This document shows positions 46,331-57,256 of a DNA stretch of 64,000 nucleotides, piece by piece. Below the pieces are notes generated by a model. The model was not told the DNA's origin. It made no database searches and saw only the letters and a list, made by a program, of their open reading frames with translations. The DNA is taken from the NCBI GenBank assembly GCA_025093985.1, contig JACAAK010000004.1, positions 372,001 through 436,000 on the forward strand. Direction: 5' to 3'. The stretch comes from Calvatia gigantea (taxonomy: Eukaryota > Basidiomycota > Agaricomycetes > Agaricales > Lycoperdaceae). A program made the translations under genes and the position numbers. Position 1 is the first letter of the stretch. Each line of letters opens with the position of its first letter.

Positions 46331-47110
46331 GGACCGAGACAAGGATGTACGGGATCGTGATTCGTGGAGGAGTTGTCTGCGCCTGGTTTGTTTGATGGTA
46401 CGTGTCATGTTGAATTTCTCGTCATGTCATGGTTGGCTCACGAAGTAGCTGGTTGCAGGATCTACATTGACGACGACGGACCTGACGAATGTCCCCAACC
46501 TACCGTGATCCCCGGCAGTTCACCGAAGATAGGGACTTCGCGACCTCTCCCCAAAGTTGAGGTGGGGTGTATTTCATATCGCGTCGTAACAGGCCCAGGA
46601 TATGGCCAACAACGCTCCTCTAGGTGAAAGACCACCGCCAGATATGGACCCTACCAATGACCTGGTAATGGATGTTGCAGACGTTATAAAAAGCCAGTCG
46701 TGGTTTGAGGTCCGCCTCGAGTCCTGCCAAACCGACCCACCACACGATGAGAAACGTCACACAGCTCACGTTATTTCAAGGTCTTCATTCCCAGCCACAG
46801 GAGCTGCGAAGAACGTCCACCTATAGTTCATACCTAAACCTCCCCAGATCAACTTCCACAATTTCATTGACCACCATCTGCAACACGCCTCCGAGATCCC
46901 TACACCACAGTTACATCCTTCGGGGATGTGATTACATCCCTCAGATTCAGGTTTATAACCGCCTGCGTAGCAAAAACTGAATCATCCTTCGATTGATCCT
47001 TCGATACGACCTCTGGTAGGGCGGAAGGCAGCATCGTCCGGGATGTGTCCCCTTACATTCCCAAACGCTGCAACGCTCTACTCCCCGTCATCCCTTCTGT
47101 ACTTATTCTC
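46330..47110 (+). other. Unidentified module, copy 2 of 3, with an open 74-codon stretch
   Basis: After an RD-rich stretch (SPVHERDRDKDVRDRD near 46318-46365) comes a GGTACG...TTGCAG intron-like segment (46397-46460). An ATG at 46602 opens MANNAPLGERPPPDMDPTND, then VMDVADVIKSQSWFEVRLES. The matching part of the other two copies (near 37700 and 59775) is broken by stops, so this copy is the best preserved. I do not recognise the protein. It could be the N-terminal exon of a further gene carried by the amplified unit. Confidence 0.35.
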
Positions 47111-48830
47111 GTGCGAAGTGCGTGCTACACTCTTACATTCTCGATATCCCCGACCTCACGATCTCCCTCCCCCTTATTCTTATTCAAACAAAACTTGACC
47201 AAAGAGTCACCCGTCAATTTCTTCACCGGCAACCACCTAATCCCAGGAGCATCAACTACTTACTCGAGCCTGACGAAATCCTTCCTGGACTGCTCCTCAC
47301 CTTCGACCTATCCCCCACCGCAGTCTCCGCCACCAGCATCTCAGATGCCATCAAAAAATGACCACTATCCTGCAAGAAAATCGAAGACCTCCTCTCGACT
47401 CAGTCGACAGTGAGATGATAACCAACCTGGCCTTCGCCGCTTGGAAGACGGATACGTTGGGTGGGCTTGGCGGATGAGGTTGGAGGCAATGGTGCACGGT
47501 TTAGGGCGGACGGTGTGGTTTGGTTGCGACTTCTGCCCAGGCACGGATGATGGAGGGTTCGTGTCGGGGAGCCGTCACTTGAGGAGGCGGGGACAGGCAT
47601 CCACAACACCCTCCGAGATCCCCACCTCCTAATCATCTCTGCTACAGCCATATCCCCGGAGAACACACACTTCCTTCCCCGTTTCTGGGTTTGTGACCAG
47701 ACGCGGGGCAACACCCGACTCCCTCAACTGATTCTTGCATAAGATCGTCCCAGCGATAGGGTAAGAAATTATATAATCCCGGGTGCTCTTGATTTTGATG
47801 AGCTGCTGCGCGAACCTAATTGAAGGCAACGTGAACCAGTCCTACGAATAACACATGAACCTATCGAAGTCAACAACATGTACTAGTTCTTCGGACTCTG
47901 CACATTCTTGTCCCTAAGCACCGCAAACGCCCTACTGTCTGTGCACATTATCCCCTCACTTTCTAGCCGTTGCAATTACCACTACCCACATTAATCCCCA
48001 CATTCCTGTGCCCCGCCGTGCCCCGCCTCGCTATTCTCCACACCCTTCTCATTTCCACGACAGTGAAATCCTGACGAGTCACTCAAAATAGACAAAATTC
48101 TCGCCACACTTCCCTCGTCTCTTTAGCAGCCTCTCAACAAAATGCCTCGAAAGCAACCAACGGGTTCTAATCAAATGAGCCTCTACTTCCCGGGGAGAGG
48201 ATAATAGCTTCGTGGACGAGGTGAGGGATGGTAGTAGACGGGTTGGTGACGGCAGGGGAGTTGTAAATGTGGCTTCGATAAGAATTTTGTGTACGGAAGG
48301 CGTGGATGACGGGTTGGCGTTGGATCAATCACATTGTACATTCCCGGTTGGGTTGAGTGTGCGAATACTTCAGTTCGCGCGAATGTCATCTTTGTGACTG
48401 AGAACGTCTACGTGTTTTGTGGCTGTGGACCAAGGATCTGTAGAAGCGTATGAGAAGCTGCTCATGGCGCTTCCTCGAAATCGACATTCATTGCAGTTTA
48501 ATTTCCACAAATGCACGGGCAGACAGTCTGTCTCTTGACGCTGAGTTCTGTGTGGGTCCATAATTGGTGGAAGAAAACCACGTCATCAGGCTACACGTCT
48601 TCCGTTGTACCAATGAGGGAAGTTGAGTCATCAGATCGCCATTTCAGGTCTCCATTTACGCGATCGCCAGAGCAGTAAACGGCAGTCTCATGTTGCGCAT
48701 CGACAGCCTGATAATGCGTATTCCCGTTCTTCAAAGAGGTCGTCGACATCAACTGTTAGAGCAAGGAAAAAAGGGCAAGAAACATGCACCACTCCCGTCG
48801 ACGCCAATTCATAACCCATCGCAATGCATG
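47110..48830. other. Low-copy stretch, no named gene
   Basis: This is the only long segment for which I see no partner elsewhere in the window. Short open frames exist on both strands. A minus-strand one (47829-47629) reads MPSIRFAQQLIKIKSTRDY and then LVTNPETGKEVCVLRGYG, which looks protein-like but has no clear exon partners. A plus-strand one near 47122-47361 has a Leu/Pro-rich composition. I could not assign a family to either. Confidence 0.3.
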
Positions 48831-50340
48831 GCACCAGCACAGTTCTTGTCCATCCTGCCATTACCATAAACGAGCATTCGGGGGATGGTAAACGCGCAAT
48901 GGTTACATTATGACAAGAGGGTCATTATTGAGGGGAGCAGATGAGACTACTTCAAAAGGCGTACATTGAGAGAACATCTTGCGATCTACAGCACCTTCCT
49001 CTCTCTCTACATCCTCAAAATCTGCCTCTCCCAGCGCACCTGACTTCTTCTGGAAATTGTGAGGTCCCTCAGTTAGACAGTAATGCTCTCAGGTTTCAAT
49101 AACAATTGTTCTGAGGCCTTGTATATTTGAGGATATCAACGTTGAAACGGCGTTTGGCGCAGACCTCCATGCACAGAGCCGAAAATGTGGGCATAAGTTT
49201 CAGTTGCAGTGAAAGTCCAGAGGAATGCACCTGTGGGACGGCACCAGTATACTTCTTCGTCGATTCCGCGAACCTCTCAAGGTCTCAACCTTGACCCTGT
49301 CTGCCCACCTTCGTTCGGACCCCAGCTCGCCCATTTCTTAGTTACAATCGATGAATATACCCTCTGATGTCCAACACATGCAACGGGAAACAAAACCCAC
49401 GATCAAACCATTTTGCAAGACAAAACTCGGATCGATAGCCTCTCGATGATTAGTAATACTCAGGATGATGATTCGTCTTCGATCCATAAGTGTTAATAAG
49501 GTACCTACGATCTGCCACATGAATCTTGCTTGGATGGAAGGACAGGTGCGAGGCCACCAATCTCACTCAAGGGAGGGGGAAAGCGCTACGTGCTTCGTCA
49601 AACAAAAAACGGGGTTGTTGTTGGACTTCTTCAACCCATTTCGAAGTAGTTGACCTTGTTACGCATGAAGAAAGCTGGTAATACGAGGTGTGTTGCGGTT
49701 CGGGGTCTGGTTCTGGCGAATGAAAGACCTCAAAGTCAGATGTGCTTAGAATATCCATGTTCCCATCAACCGAGCTACCACCATCGGCAGAGGATGCTAC
49801 ATTGTCAGCATGGTCAACGCATTGGACACCTCCAATCCTCCTGAGAGGATCATTTCTTGGGGGTTAGGGTTTGCGTTTAGGACATTAGAACTCCATGCTC
49901 TCCTTTGAAGCGAATATCCAGCCGAGTCACCTTGCTTTTCTTCATCGTCGTCGATAAAAAAGGCCTGGGGATTACATGCAGGATTGTCTCGTTAACCCGT
50001 GCCGGGGTTGCGCATCGTTGTTTCCATCGTCAGGTCAGCTGAGGTACATCACTTCGCCACTACATTCCTGGCCCGGCTGCCTCCACCACCAAACCTCACC
50101 TGCAACACCTAGATACCATTCTTTGGTCTGTCCCTCCATCTATACTGGCTCTATCTATACTAGCCCCATCAGAGCTTGGCAAATCATCCATGGCACGCTA
50201 CCATATATCCACAGCACTATGTATTTTTGCTTTATTATTCTCGAGGTGGCTAAGATCTAATACCTGCAACATCCTCGAGGCTCCACGTCGCACGATTGTT
50301 CGCTCAGCGGACGCTGAAGTCACATGTCTCCATCCCCTCA
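48830..50340 (-). pseudogene. Yta7/ATAD2-type AAA ATPase, broken short copy G
   Basis: Linker and middle traces lie at 48840-49090. A LLTLMDRRRIIILSITNHRE stretch near 49425-49500 corresponds to LLALMD...VIVIGATNR in the family. The acidic N-terminal SPEPDPEPQ stretch is near 49690-49745. The P-loop region and the C-terminal block are absent. The copy is shortened by internal deletions and frameshifted. Confidence 0.5.
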
Positions 50341-50745
50341 GTCGGTGGTACATACGTGCTGCCCTTACCATTAATCAAGTTGCTTTCTGATTCCTCAAGG
50401 TCTGCCTTGCCCGGAGATTACTCTATTATTCCAAAATGCAATAGCTTCACTTTGGCCTGTCCTTTCCTCTCTCATGTCAGCCTGTCAGCTTAGAAGGCCA
50501 CCGGTCCGGTCACCCATGTCACACCACTATCTGCCCCCCTCGCACCTTTTGTTTTGCTTCGCGTTCATCGCACTCGGGACGGGCAACAATGGTATGCCCC
50601 TCCCAACACAGTGCCCTCCCACTACACCAGGTTGCGCGACCAGGAGACATTCGTGCAACTGTGTCCCCATTCTTCACTATCATCACAGAAAACTGTTCTA
50701 TTAATATGATCCCGTCGTAAGAAATGCAAAGTCGAACGAAGCGCC
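50340..50745 (+). other. Upstream region of NACHT copy 6
   Basis: It is clearly related to 23160-23560 and 31060-31450: a TCAGCTTAGAAGG patch near 50485, CACACCACTATCTGCC near 50520, the TTCGTGCAAC string near 50650 and TATTAATATGATCC near 50699. No gene seen. It is a shared promoter region of the intact NACHT copies. Confidence 0.5.
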
Positions 50746-50788
50746 GAGACACCGGCACCCACCCAAGTTCTCATGGTCGTCACAACAG
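50746..50788 (+). promoter_or_regulatory. Conserved upstream element before NACHT copy 6
   Basis: GAGACACCGGCACC at 50746-50759 and CGTCACAACAG at 50778-50788 form the paired element; the first arm has one change (GAGAC for GTGAC) and the spacing is slightly shorter than in other copies. Confidence 0.35.
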
Positions 50789-50838
50789 CCCGTTGTCCAC
50801 ATGCCCCTTGCTTCTGTCCCCCACCCACCACACGACCC

Positions 50839-53265
50839 ATGATACTCATTGACAATTTATTCGATCGCCTCGTTAAGCGTCTCCGGCGCTCCAGACGTGA
50901 ACAATCCGATGTACCCTCCACCGATCTCAACGGCAGGGGAACAGGTAGTTCAGATTGCCTGTTTCTTGATCAGTACACTAAATACGTCATGGCTTCCAGG
51001 TCAATGGGAATCAAACAGCATTCAATATGGAGGTCCTGGTTTCTTCAATAGCGCGAGCAATTTCAATGCGAATAACTCAACGTTTGTTGAAAATCGGCCT
51101 CAGATCGTGCAGAATTTTGTTGCAGGAGCGCCAGGTGAGCAACCCCAACTACAATCCTGGTTACCGCAAGCGCTAAGCGGGGAATTTATCGGATTCCAGA
51201 GCACCACCCAGTGCTTGAGCGCATTGCACCGTACGCTGACCTCGATGCTACAGTGGACTCCAGTGCCCGATTCCCACCTCCGACATGCCATCCTGGGACA
51301 CGCTTGAAAGTTGGGGATAGGCTATTCAACTGGTTGGACAATCCTGAGCGTGAGTGGGGCATGATGTGGCTCCACGGTCCAGCTGGCACAGGGAAATCTG
51401 CGGTCGCGCAGACCTTTGCTGAGCGCTGTGCCGACATCGGGCGTCTTGGCGCTTCCTTTTTCTTTTCCCGGCCCAACAACCGTAATGACCCCAATACCAT
51501 CATTCCCAGCCTCGTATACCAACTAGCCGTATGCCATCCCAAATACAAATCCCTTGTAGCGGCCCAACTTGCTAACGATCCCGAGCTGCTGCGGAAAAAA
51601 ACGCGGCACACACAATTCAAGAAGCTTATTATTGAACCCTTCTCGGATTTGCAGGGGCACCAAAGTGTACGAGAACCGCTTCTTGTCGTCTTGGATGGGT
51701 TGGATGAATGTAAAGGGGAGAACGCTCAAAAGGAGATCATTGATATGATTAGTGAAGTCGCACGGCTGAAGAAGGGCTTTCCTCTCGTCTGGCTGATTTG
51801 CAGCCGACCGGAACCCCACCTTGTCTACTTATTCTCGAGAGCAGACTTCACTGTCAATTGTGGTCACGAGGAGCTGGCGATTGATGCAGAATCAATTGCC
51901 GACGTTGACTTCTACCTCCGGGATGGGTTGGCAGGAATCAGGGCTGAATTTAGGGAGCTTACGACTTCGACATGGCCATCTGAAGAGCAGACCACTGAGC
52001 TTCTGCGTAAAGCCTCTGGTCATTTCTGTTTTGCCTCAACCTCACTTCGATACATTGCCAACCCGATCCATAGAGCTCCAATGGGCCGGCTCAATACCCT
52101 CTTGTCCTTCCTCAATGGTGTCAAAACTGGAACCTCGAACCCTCTGGAGGCTCTTGACACTCTCTACACCCAAATTCTTCACGATGTACCAGAAGAGGAC
52201 CTCCCAACAACAAAGCAAATACTGGGCTTCTCCATGTGTGCGTGGCTCGGTGGCCTCCTGGATTCGGCTCAGGGTCTCTGCAATTTCCTGCAGATAGACC
52301 AAACCACATTTTACAATGCTTTCCAAAAACTTCATTCCGTGATCGATGTGCCCCCGCCCGAAGCTGCCTTGAAAAGGCCCCTGCGTTTTTACCATACGTC
52401 GTTCCAGGATTACCTCAAAAACCCCCTTCGCTCAGGTAAATTTGCCATTAGGTCACGGGATGTATGGCTCGACTGCGCTAGGTTGTGTCTCTCTTGGTAC
52501 AAGACCGATCTGGAGCTCTTTCATATAGCTGATGGTGGGTTTGCCACTGCAAACTTCCAGGACAACATTCTTACCTTGTCGCAGGATTAACATTCAATGG
52601 CTCACATGAACATGGAATTCTGCCAGGCTTGGAGTGGGTTTCGGGTGACGACAAGGAAGGAATTTCTCACAAGATTGCACGGTATGCTGAACGAGAGTGT
52701 TGGTGGCCCTGGTCTGTGGTTGAGTGGGACGAAGCTCTCTTCTCCCAAATCCGAAACTTTGACTTCAGGCACATCCGAACAGACAACCTTGACCTCTATT
52801 GGTGCGCATTTGTTAACATGTTGTGGGAGGTAATGTGTTAAATTACTACTATTGCCCCTTAATTCCCATACTGATACTCCCTTGGCCATACAGCATTCTT
52901 CAGATGACTTCATTCGCACAGAACCTCACAACGAGGTTGATCTTCAGCTGCTGGACAACATGAAGCTAATGATTGGGTCATTTTGGAGTTGTAGGTCTGC
53001 CACATTTCCACTTGATCTAGTATGTCACCCTGTTCGCCTCTCTCTGCAGCTGCTTTCTCAAGCCCCTGAACAGGACCCTGGCGAACGTGGGCCCGGAGGA
53101 GAGTACTTTCTGCTTGGGTATGGTTCAAAGGCTGTTGTGTGTTGGACCACTGGGGATTTGGAGCCTGAGTTTGACATATTGAACTTTTGCGATGAGGCAC
53201 CATCAAAGGAGCGGATTGATGCTTATCGTGCACACCTTGTCGAAAATGAAATAGTGAAATGGTGA
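50839..53265 (+). CDS. NACHT P-loop NTPase (NLR-like), intact copy 6
   Basis: Exons 50839-50944, 51000-51134, 51200-52534, 52585-52829, 52894-53019 and 53074-53265 give 712 residues. Exon 1 begins MILIDNLFDRLVKRLRRSR, one codon longer than most. Exon 2 is also one codon longer and carries FFNSASNFNANNSTF. Walker A GPAGTGKS, Walker B LLVVLDGLDEC, sensor WLICSRPE, and a closing FYHTSFQDYL (Thr for Ala) are visible. Intron 3 ends GCAG rather than TTAG, so its in-frame stop on retention comes a few codons later. The exon 4 variable block is one residue shorter (YAERECWWPWSVVEWD), as in copy 2. It converges on AAA remnant H. Confidence 0.86.
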
Positions 53266-54639
53266 AGAATATCTCGCAGCAGGTTACCAAGCACGTCGAC
53301 GTCCAACCGACATCCTCCTCAACCAAGCCGATGGATCAAACAAGTACACTGGTTAGACATACCTCAATGAAAGGTTGGCGGAAGTGTGTTCGGAGGCGTT
53401 CCGAGAGCTCGAGACAACAATAAATCGGTTCTTAGAAGTTGCTGGGGATTCTTATGGGTTTCCAAGGGGCAACGCTCGTGATGAGGTGAGGTCTTTTGTG
53501 GTTTGAGAGGAGAGACAGGACAGAAGGCAAAGTGTAAATTAGATGGCTTGTACACGAATTAGCTCCAGACTTGACACCACTCCGGAGAGGAACTCGTAGC
53601 AGCACATTAAGTACCTCTTCAGCTTCCCCTTCAACTCTGATATAATTAGCCCCAACATGTACTTCAACGGTGTAATTGTTTTCTGGTCATTCTCGACTTG
53701 CAGCATCAAGCCAGCCGCCGCAAGATTTCTCAGCTCCAAGGCTAGCACAACCGGCAGCTCTATACCAGCCGCTTCGCTCCCTTTGCGCCTTTTGGGAGCT
53801 GGTTTAATGGCTAACGAAAAACGTGGATGAGCAACGCAAAAGATTCTTCGCAGAGACCTGCGACAGGTGCCTCAATGAGTGTCCGAACCATTGTTTTGAC
53901 GTCGCGTAACAGTTGAGAGAACCCGTGATTGACAAGGGCGAAGGGGGCAAGTCCTGTTGGTGTAGATACCCAACACTACATGGACTGTCGAGGATGATGT
54001 TCCGGAGGCGGCTGCGCACCACCTGAAAGAGATAGAATATAAGAATCAAGCATTGGCGCCCTTTGGCTTTGGCTTTTACGAGTGATTCACATAGTGGTAG
54101 CCTCCGGAATTTGAAATGAAGAGTTGGGTTTGAATTACAAGGCATTACGTGGGGAATTGGAAGCACGTACGAACGTCAGATTGCCCAAGATATTGCTAAG
54201 CTCTAAGATCTAAACATGGTAGCATTCAGGGTGGTATGGTGCGACGGTACTACACGGTTCTGGTATCACCATAGATTGGGATCCGCGGGGGATGGACGCG
54301 AAACATTTGTATTGTTACAGGGGGATTGTTACGGAGGGGAGCGTAAGAGTATTTTGAGGCACGTACTATATATTGGGAAAACATTTTGTGAATGTGAGAC
54401 CCCACCCCTTCCGAAGTACTCAATTTCTTCTCCAACAGAAATACCTTGCCAATTGCCGCCTTTACAACCCCTAGAGATTCTCAAAAAACGGAGCGAACTG
54501 CTAGGGACAGTGTGCGGTTGACAGGGGTTGAGCAGGAGAGGGGGTGGGCTCTGCGGCAAACTCACGAGTCAGGATCTTTGAGACGGGGTGTCAAGGGGTA
54601 GGGCACACTCTTGATGGGGATCACGGAGCCTCCAGCTCG

Positions 54640-55530
54640 ATGTTGATGCTTGCAGACTCTAGTAACAATTGACCTAGGACTTGTATATCTGAACGGCGTT
54701 CAGGGTAGCTTCTGGACACAGAACCTAAATAGAAACGCGAGTGTTAGCCCTAACCGGAGCAATACTCCAGCGTACAGACCCGCAGATCGGCACCATTATG
54801 CCCCTTCGCCAATTTCGCAAGGCCTTCCAACACCTCCATCGCCTGCCCACCTTCGTCGGACCCCAATGGGTCCATCTTTTCACCAGACTTGACATACCCT
54901 CTTTGGCGCCGAACCCGGCAACGGGAAATAAAACTCGTAATCGAACCGTCCCACACGACACAATGTAGGATTGATTGTGTTCAGGCAGTTGGTAGCACTA
55001 GCGACAATGACTTGCTCCACGGCTATCCATACATCCATGAGCGCCAGTAAGTTGCTGACAATCGACATAGGCTCTGATAACGATCTATCAGAGGACTTAT
55101 TATCTGAACACGTTCAAGGCAGCTTCCGTACACAGAACCTAACCAGAAACACAGGCGTTAGCCTTGACTGGAGCAATAGTCCCAAGTACATACCCGCAGA
55201 TAAGTACCGCCATGCCTCTTCACCAATTTCGTAAGGCCTCTCAACACCTCCATGGCCTGCCCATCTTCGTGCGGACCCAAACGCGTCCACCTTTTCGTCA
55301 GACTTGGCAAAATCTCCTCTCTGACGCCCAGCCAGGCAGCGGGAAATAAATTCACGATCGAACCATCCCACACGGCATGGCGCAGGACCGATGGCGCTCA
55401 GGTGATTGGTAGCGTCAGTGAGAATGATGTGCTCACGATCATCCATACACCCATAAGCGCCAGTAAGGTGCTGACAATCGACACGTGTATTCGATCTGGC
55501 TTGGATGAGCGGGCGGGTGCGAGGCCATCG
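54640..55530. repeat. Tandem duplication of about 440 bases inside AAA remnant H
   Basis: 54640-55080 and 55080-55530 are diverged direct copies. Each has GGTAGCTTC or GGCAGCTTCCGTACACAGAACCTAA near its start (54708 and 55118), the AATAG/AATAC...CCCGCAGAT patch, and the CATCCATACA...AAGCGCCAGTAAG patch (55025 and 55440). They cover the sensor-2 to GADLR region of the AAA core. Confidence 0.65.
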
Positions 55531-55973
55531 ATTTCGCGATTCCGTCGAAGATGACGGGTGGTTGTTATACCCTTCTTCAAACAAAAGAGGCGGAGTTCGC
55601 GTCCGGCCGTTTTGGGACAGTGCGACAGATAGTTGATGTTCTTGCACATGAAGAAGGCTGGGAGGACAACAATGTGAAAGGGAGGATGGAAAAAGAAAGT
55701 GACGTGCCCACCTTGCAGTTAGTGCCTTAACGAGCAAGGTTTGGTGTGTGCCAGGAAAGCCATAGAGTAATATACCAGATAGGGGAATAGTGCTAGAGTG
55801 TTGGAAATTTTTGGGAAACGAAAAGAGGAGGGGAGCCGTCAACAAACAGGTTTCTGAACCAAATATTGAATGAAAAAGGTAGGTGCAGCGGAGGTATTGA
55901 CAATCGCTGAGGTCACCGGCTTTACCAAAGAGGAGGGGAGTTTCCGGTCCACGGGTGCTGGCGCCTTGTCGAC

Positions 55974-56025
55974 TGAACGTTGAATATTTGAATATTGAAT
56001 ATTGAACGTTAAATGTTAAACGTTG
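55974..56025 (+). repeat. Short TTGAATAT/AACGTTGAA tandem repeats
   Basis: There are about six imperfect 8-9 base units of the type GTTGAATATTTGAATATTG. They lie at the position in the AAA N-terminal part where copies B and E also show TGTTGAA or AACGTTGAA expansions. Confidence 0.6.
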
Positions 56026-56321
56026 ATGATGAAACCCTGAAGCTTGAGGACCACGCAACAATGGCCGGTTTAGTCAACTGACGTCGGGGTCACGCGTCTT
56101 TATTTTCTGAGGTGGTAACGTCATCTCAATACAACCCTTACCACCTATATCGATATCGCCCTTCTGTTCCTTGAGGCCGAGAGCTTGAGCACCGTGCAAT
56201 GGGACTTGTGTTTCGCACTCACACACAAAGAAGCTACAATGTCATCATCCACATCCTTCTTCAGTCGCTCCGAATCCCCAAAATCACTCTTTTCGGGTCA
56301 AATCGTGTCTTCGACCAGTAA

Positions 56322-56705
56322 ATGACCTTCCTTAGTCGACTCCGTACGTCTAAAGGGAAGCCGTATCCAAGGTTTAAGACACCAATCCACGGTCGTGACC
56401 GGGACTGGGACATGCGAGATTGTGATGGGGACTGGGCTTTGGTTTGCGGGATTCGAAGGAAGGAGAGGGGAAGGAATGGGATGCACCTCCAAGGTGGTTC
56501 TCGTGGTCGTGATCGTGGAAACGATCGTGGACCTCCTCCTAGAAGCGATGTGTCTAAGAAAGATGATAAAAAAGGGAAATGCGCCGTCCCTTCTGCAATT
56601 CTTCAGTGGTTCGTGGGGGAAGTGGCCCGCACCTGCTTTAGTCATGTCTCCAACATCATTCACCGCAGACGCGCTTGTCCCGCTTCTGCTTTGCTCCACC
56701 CATAA
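56322..56705 (+). other. Arg/Asp/Gly-rich coding-like fragment (longest copy)
   Basis: A 127-codon open frame contains IHGRDRDWDMRDCDGDW, then GGSRGRDRGNDRGPPPRSD and KKDDKKGK. Relatives near 13.2, 19.6, 29.3 and 46.3 kb are shorter. The composition suggests an RGG/RD-type low-complexity region of a nucleic-acid-associated protein or kinase N-terminus. There is no folded domain to identify it. It runs divergently from the 5' end of AAA remnant H. Confidence 0.4.
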
Positions 56706-56859
56706 CTGTTACCTGCCTCACATTGGCACATCTTTGCTTCCATATGTGACGGCCCCACCTGATCTATCATGGTATCCATCCTCCTACTCACCCCGGTCTA
56801 TCATCTTGAAAGGTGACCTATTAATCCGCGAGTGCACCGTCGTCTGCCTCTAACATCAC

Positions 56860-57256
56860 TCCTAGGCCTTGACCTAGGTGTTGGAAATTGGAACCACGCC
56901 TTAGCCTTTAAATTCAGAAGGGAACCCTTGGCGCTCAGTGTTCCCCCCACCAGACAATGCAGCTCGTACCAGCCCTTCGTCTGTTCGTAATTGATCTCAC
57001 CCCACCGTCGTGTTCGCAATATGAACGTGTCTAACCACCCTCGTTCCCTTTATCGCTCTGCGACCTCGGCAAACGAGCACAATCCTAATATCATAATCCT
57101 GTTTTAAGAACAGCGGAGGCACCCCAAAATGAAAAAATCGAACATACGCCACATTCTTCTTCCCACCATCTCCTGCTCCGCCGTTCCTATCCCATCGACG
57201 ACTTATTAAATCGCCTCGTTCACCGTTCCAAACCCTCCAGGTGCCAGCATCAGCCG
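56860..57256 (+). pseudogene. NACHT 5' flank and exon 1 stub, fused to AAA remnant I
   Basis: 56860-57130 matches the upstream region also seen near 20.05-20.3 and 29.75-29.96 kb. An exon 1 trace (GACGACTTATTAAATCGCC near 57196) then runs for about 60 bases. At about 57257 it changes without intron 1 into the AAA remnant, so the NACHT gene was cut inside or just after exon 1. Confidence 0.5.

Larger units (their letters stand above)
53560..56040 (-). pseudogene. Yta7/ATAD2-type AAA ATPase, broken copy H with internal duplication
   Basis: The C-terminal block reads LQVENDQKTITPLKYMLGLI near 53640-53715. The sensor-to-GADLR part occurs twice: NGADLRVCTLEYCS near 54770-54815 with VGRFDYEFYFPLPG near 54905-54950, and again GTYLRVCTWDYCSS near 55165-55210 with VGWFDREF near 55345-55370. 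EIDGLAPARSSKPDRIH then SIVSTLLALM (55450-55545) is the clearest family signature. GILLYGFPGTHQTLLVKALT near 55735-55795 is a Walker A with Lys-Thr kept but the preceding Gly lost. The frame of 55114-56061 is open for 315 codons yet mixes shifted frames. It is not functional. Confidence 0.7.

Noticed and set aside
47629..47829. Minus-strand frame reading MPSIRFAQQLIKIKSTRDY
   Set aside because: It looks protein-like, but no family is recognised, no adjoining exons fit, and it is only 66 codons, so no function is claimed.
55114..56061. 315-codon minus-strand open frame as a functional AAA protein
   Set aside because: The Walker A is damaged, the expected KGADCLS block is in another frame, and the sensor region is duplicated; the long frame is a chance run across several frames and introns.
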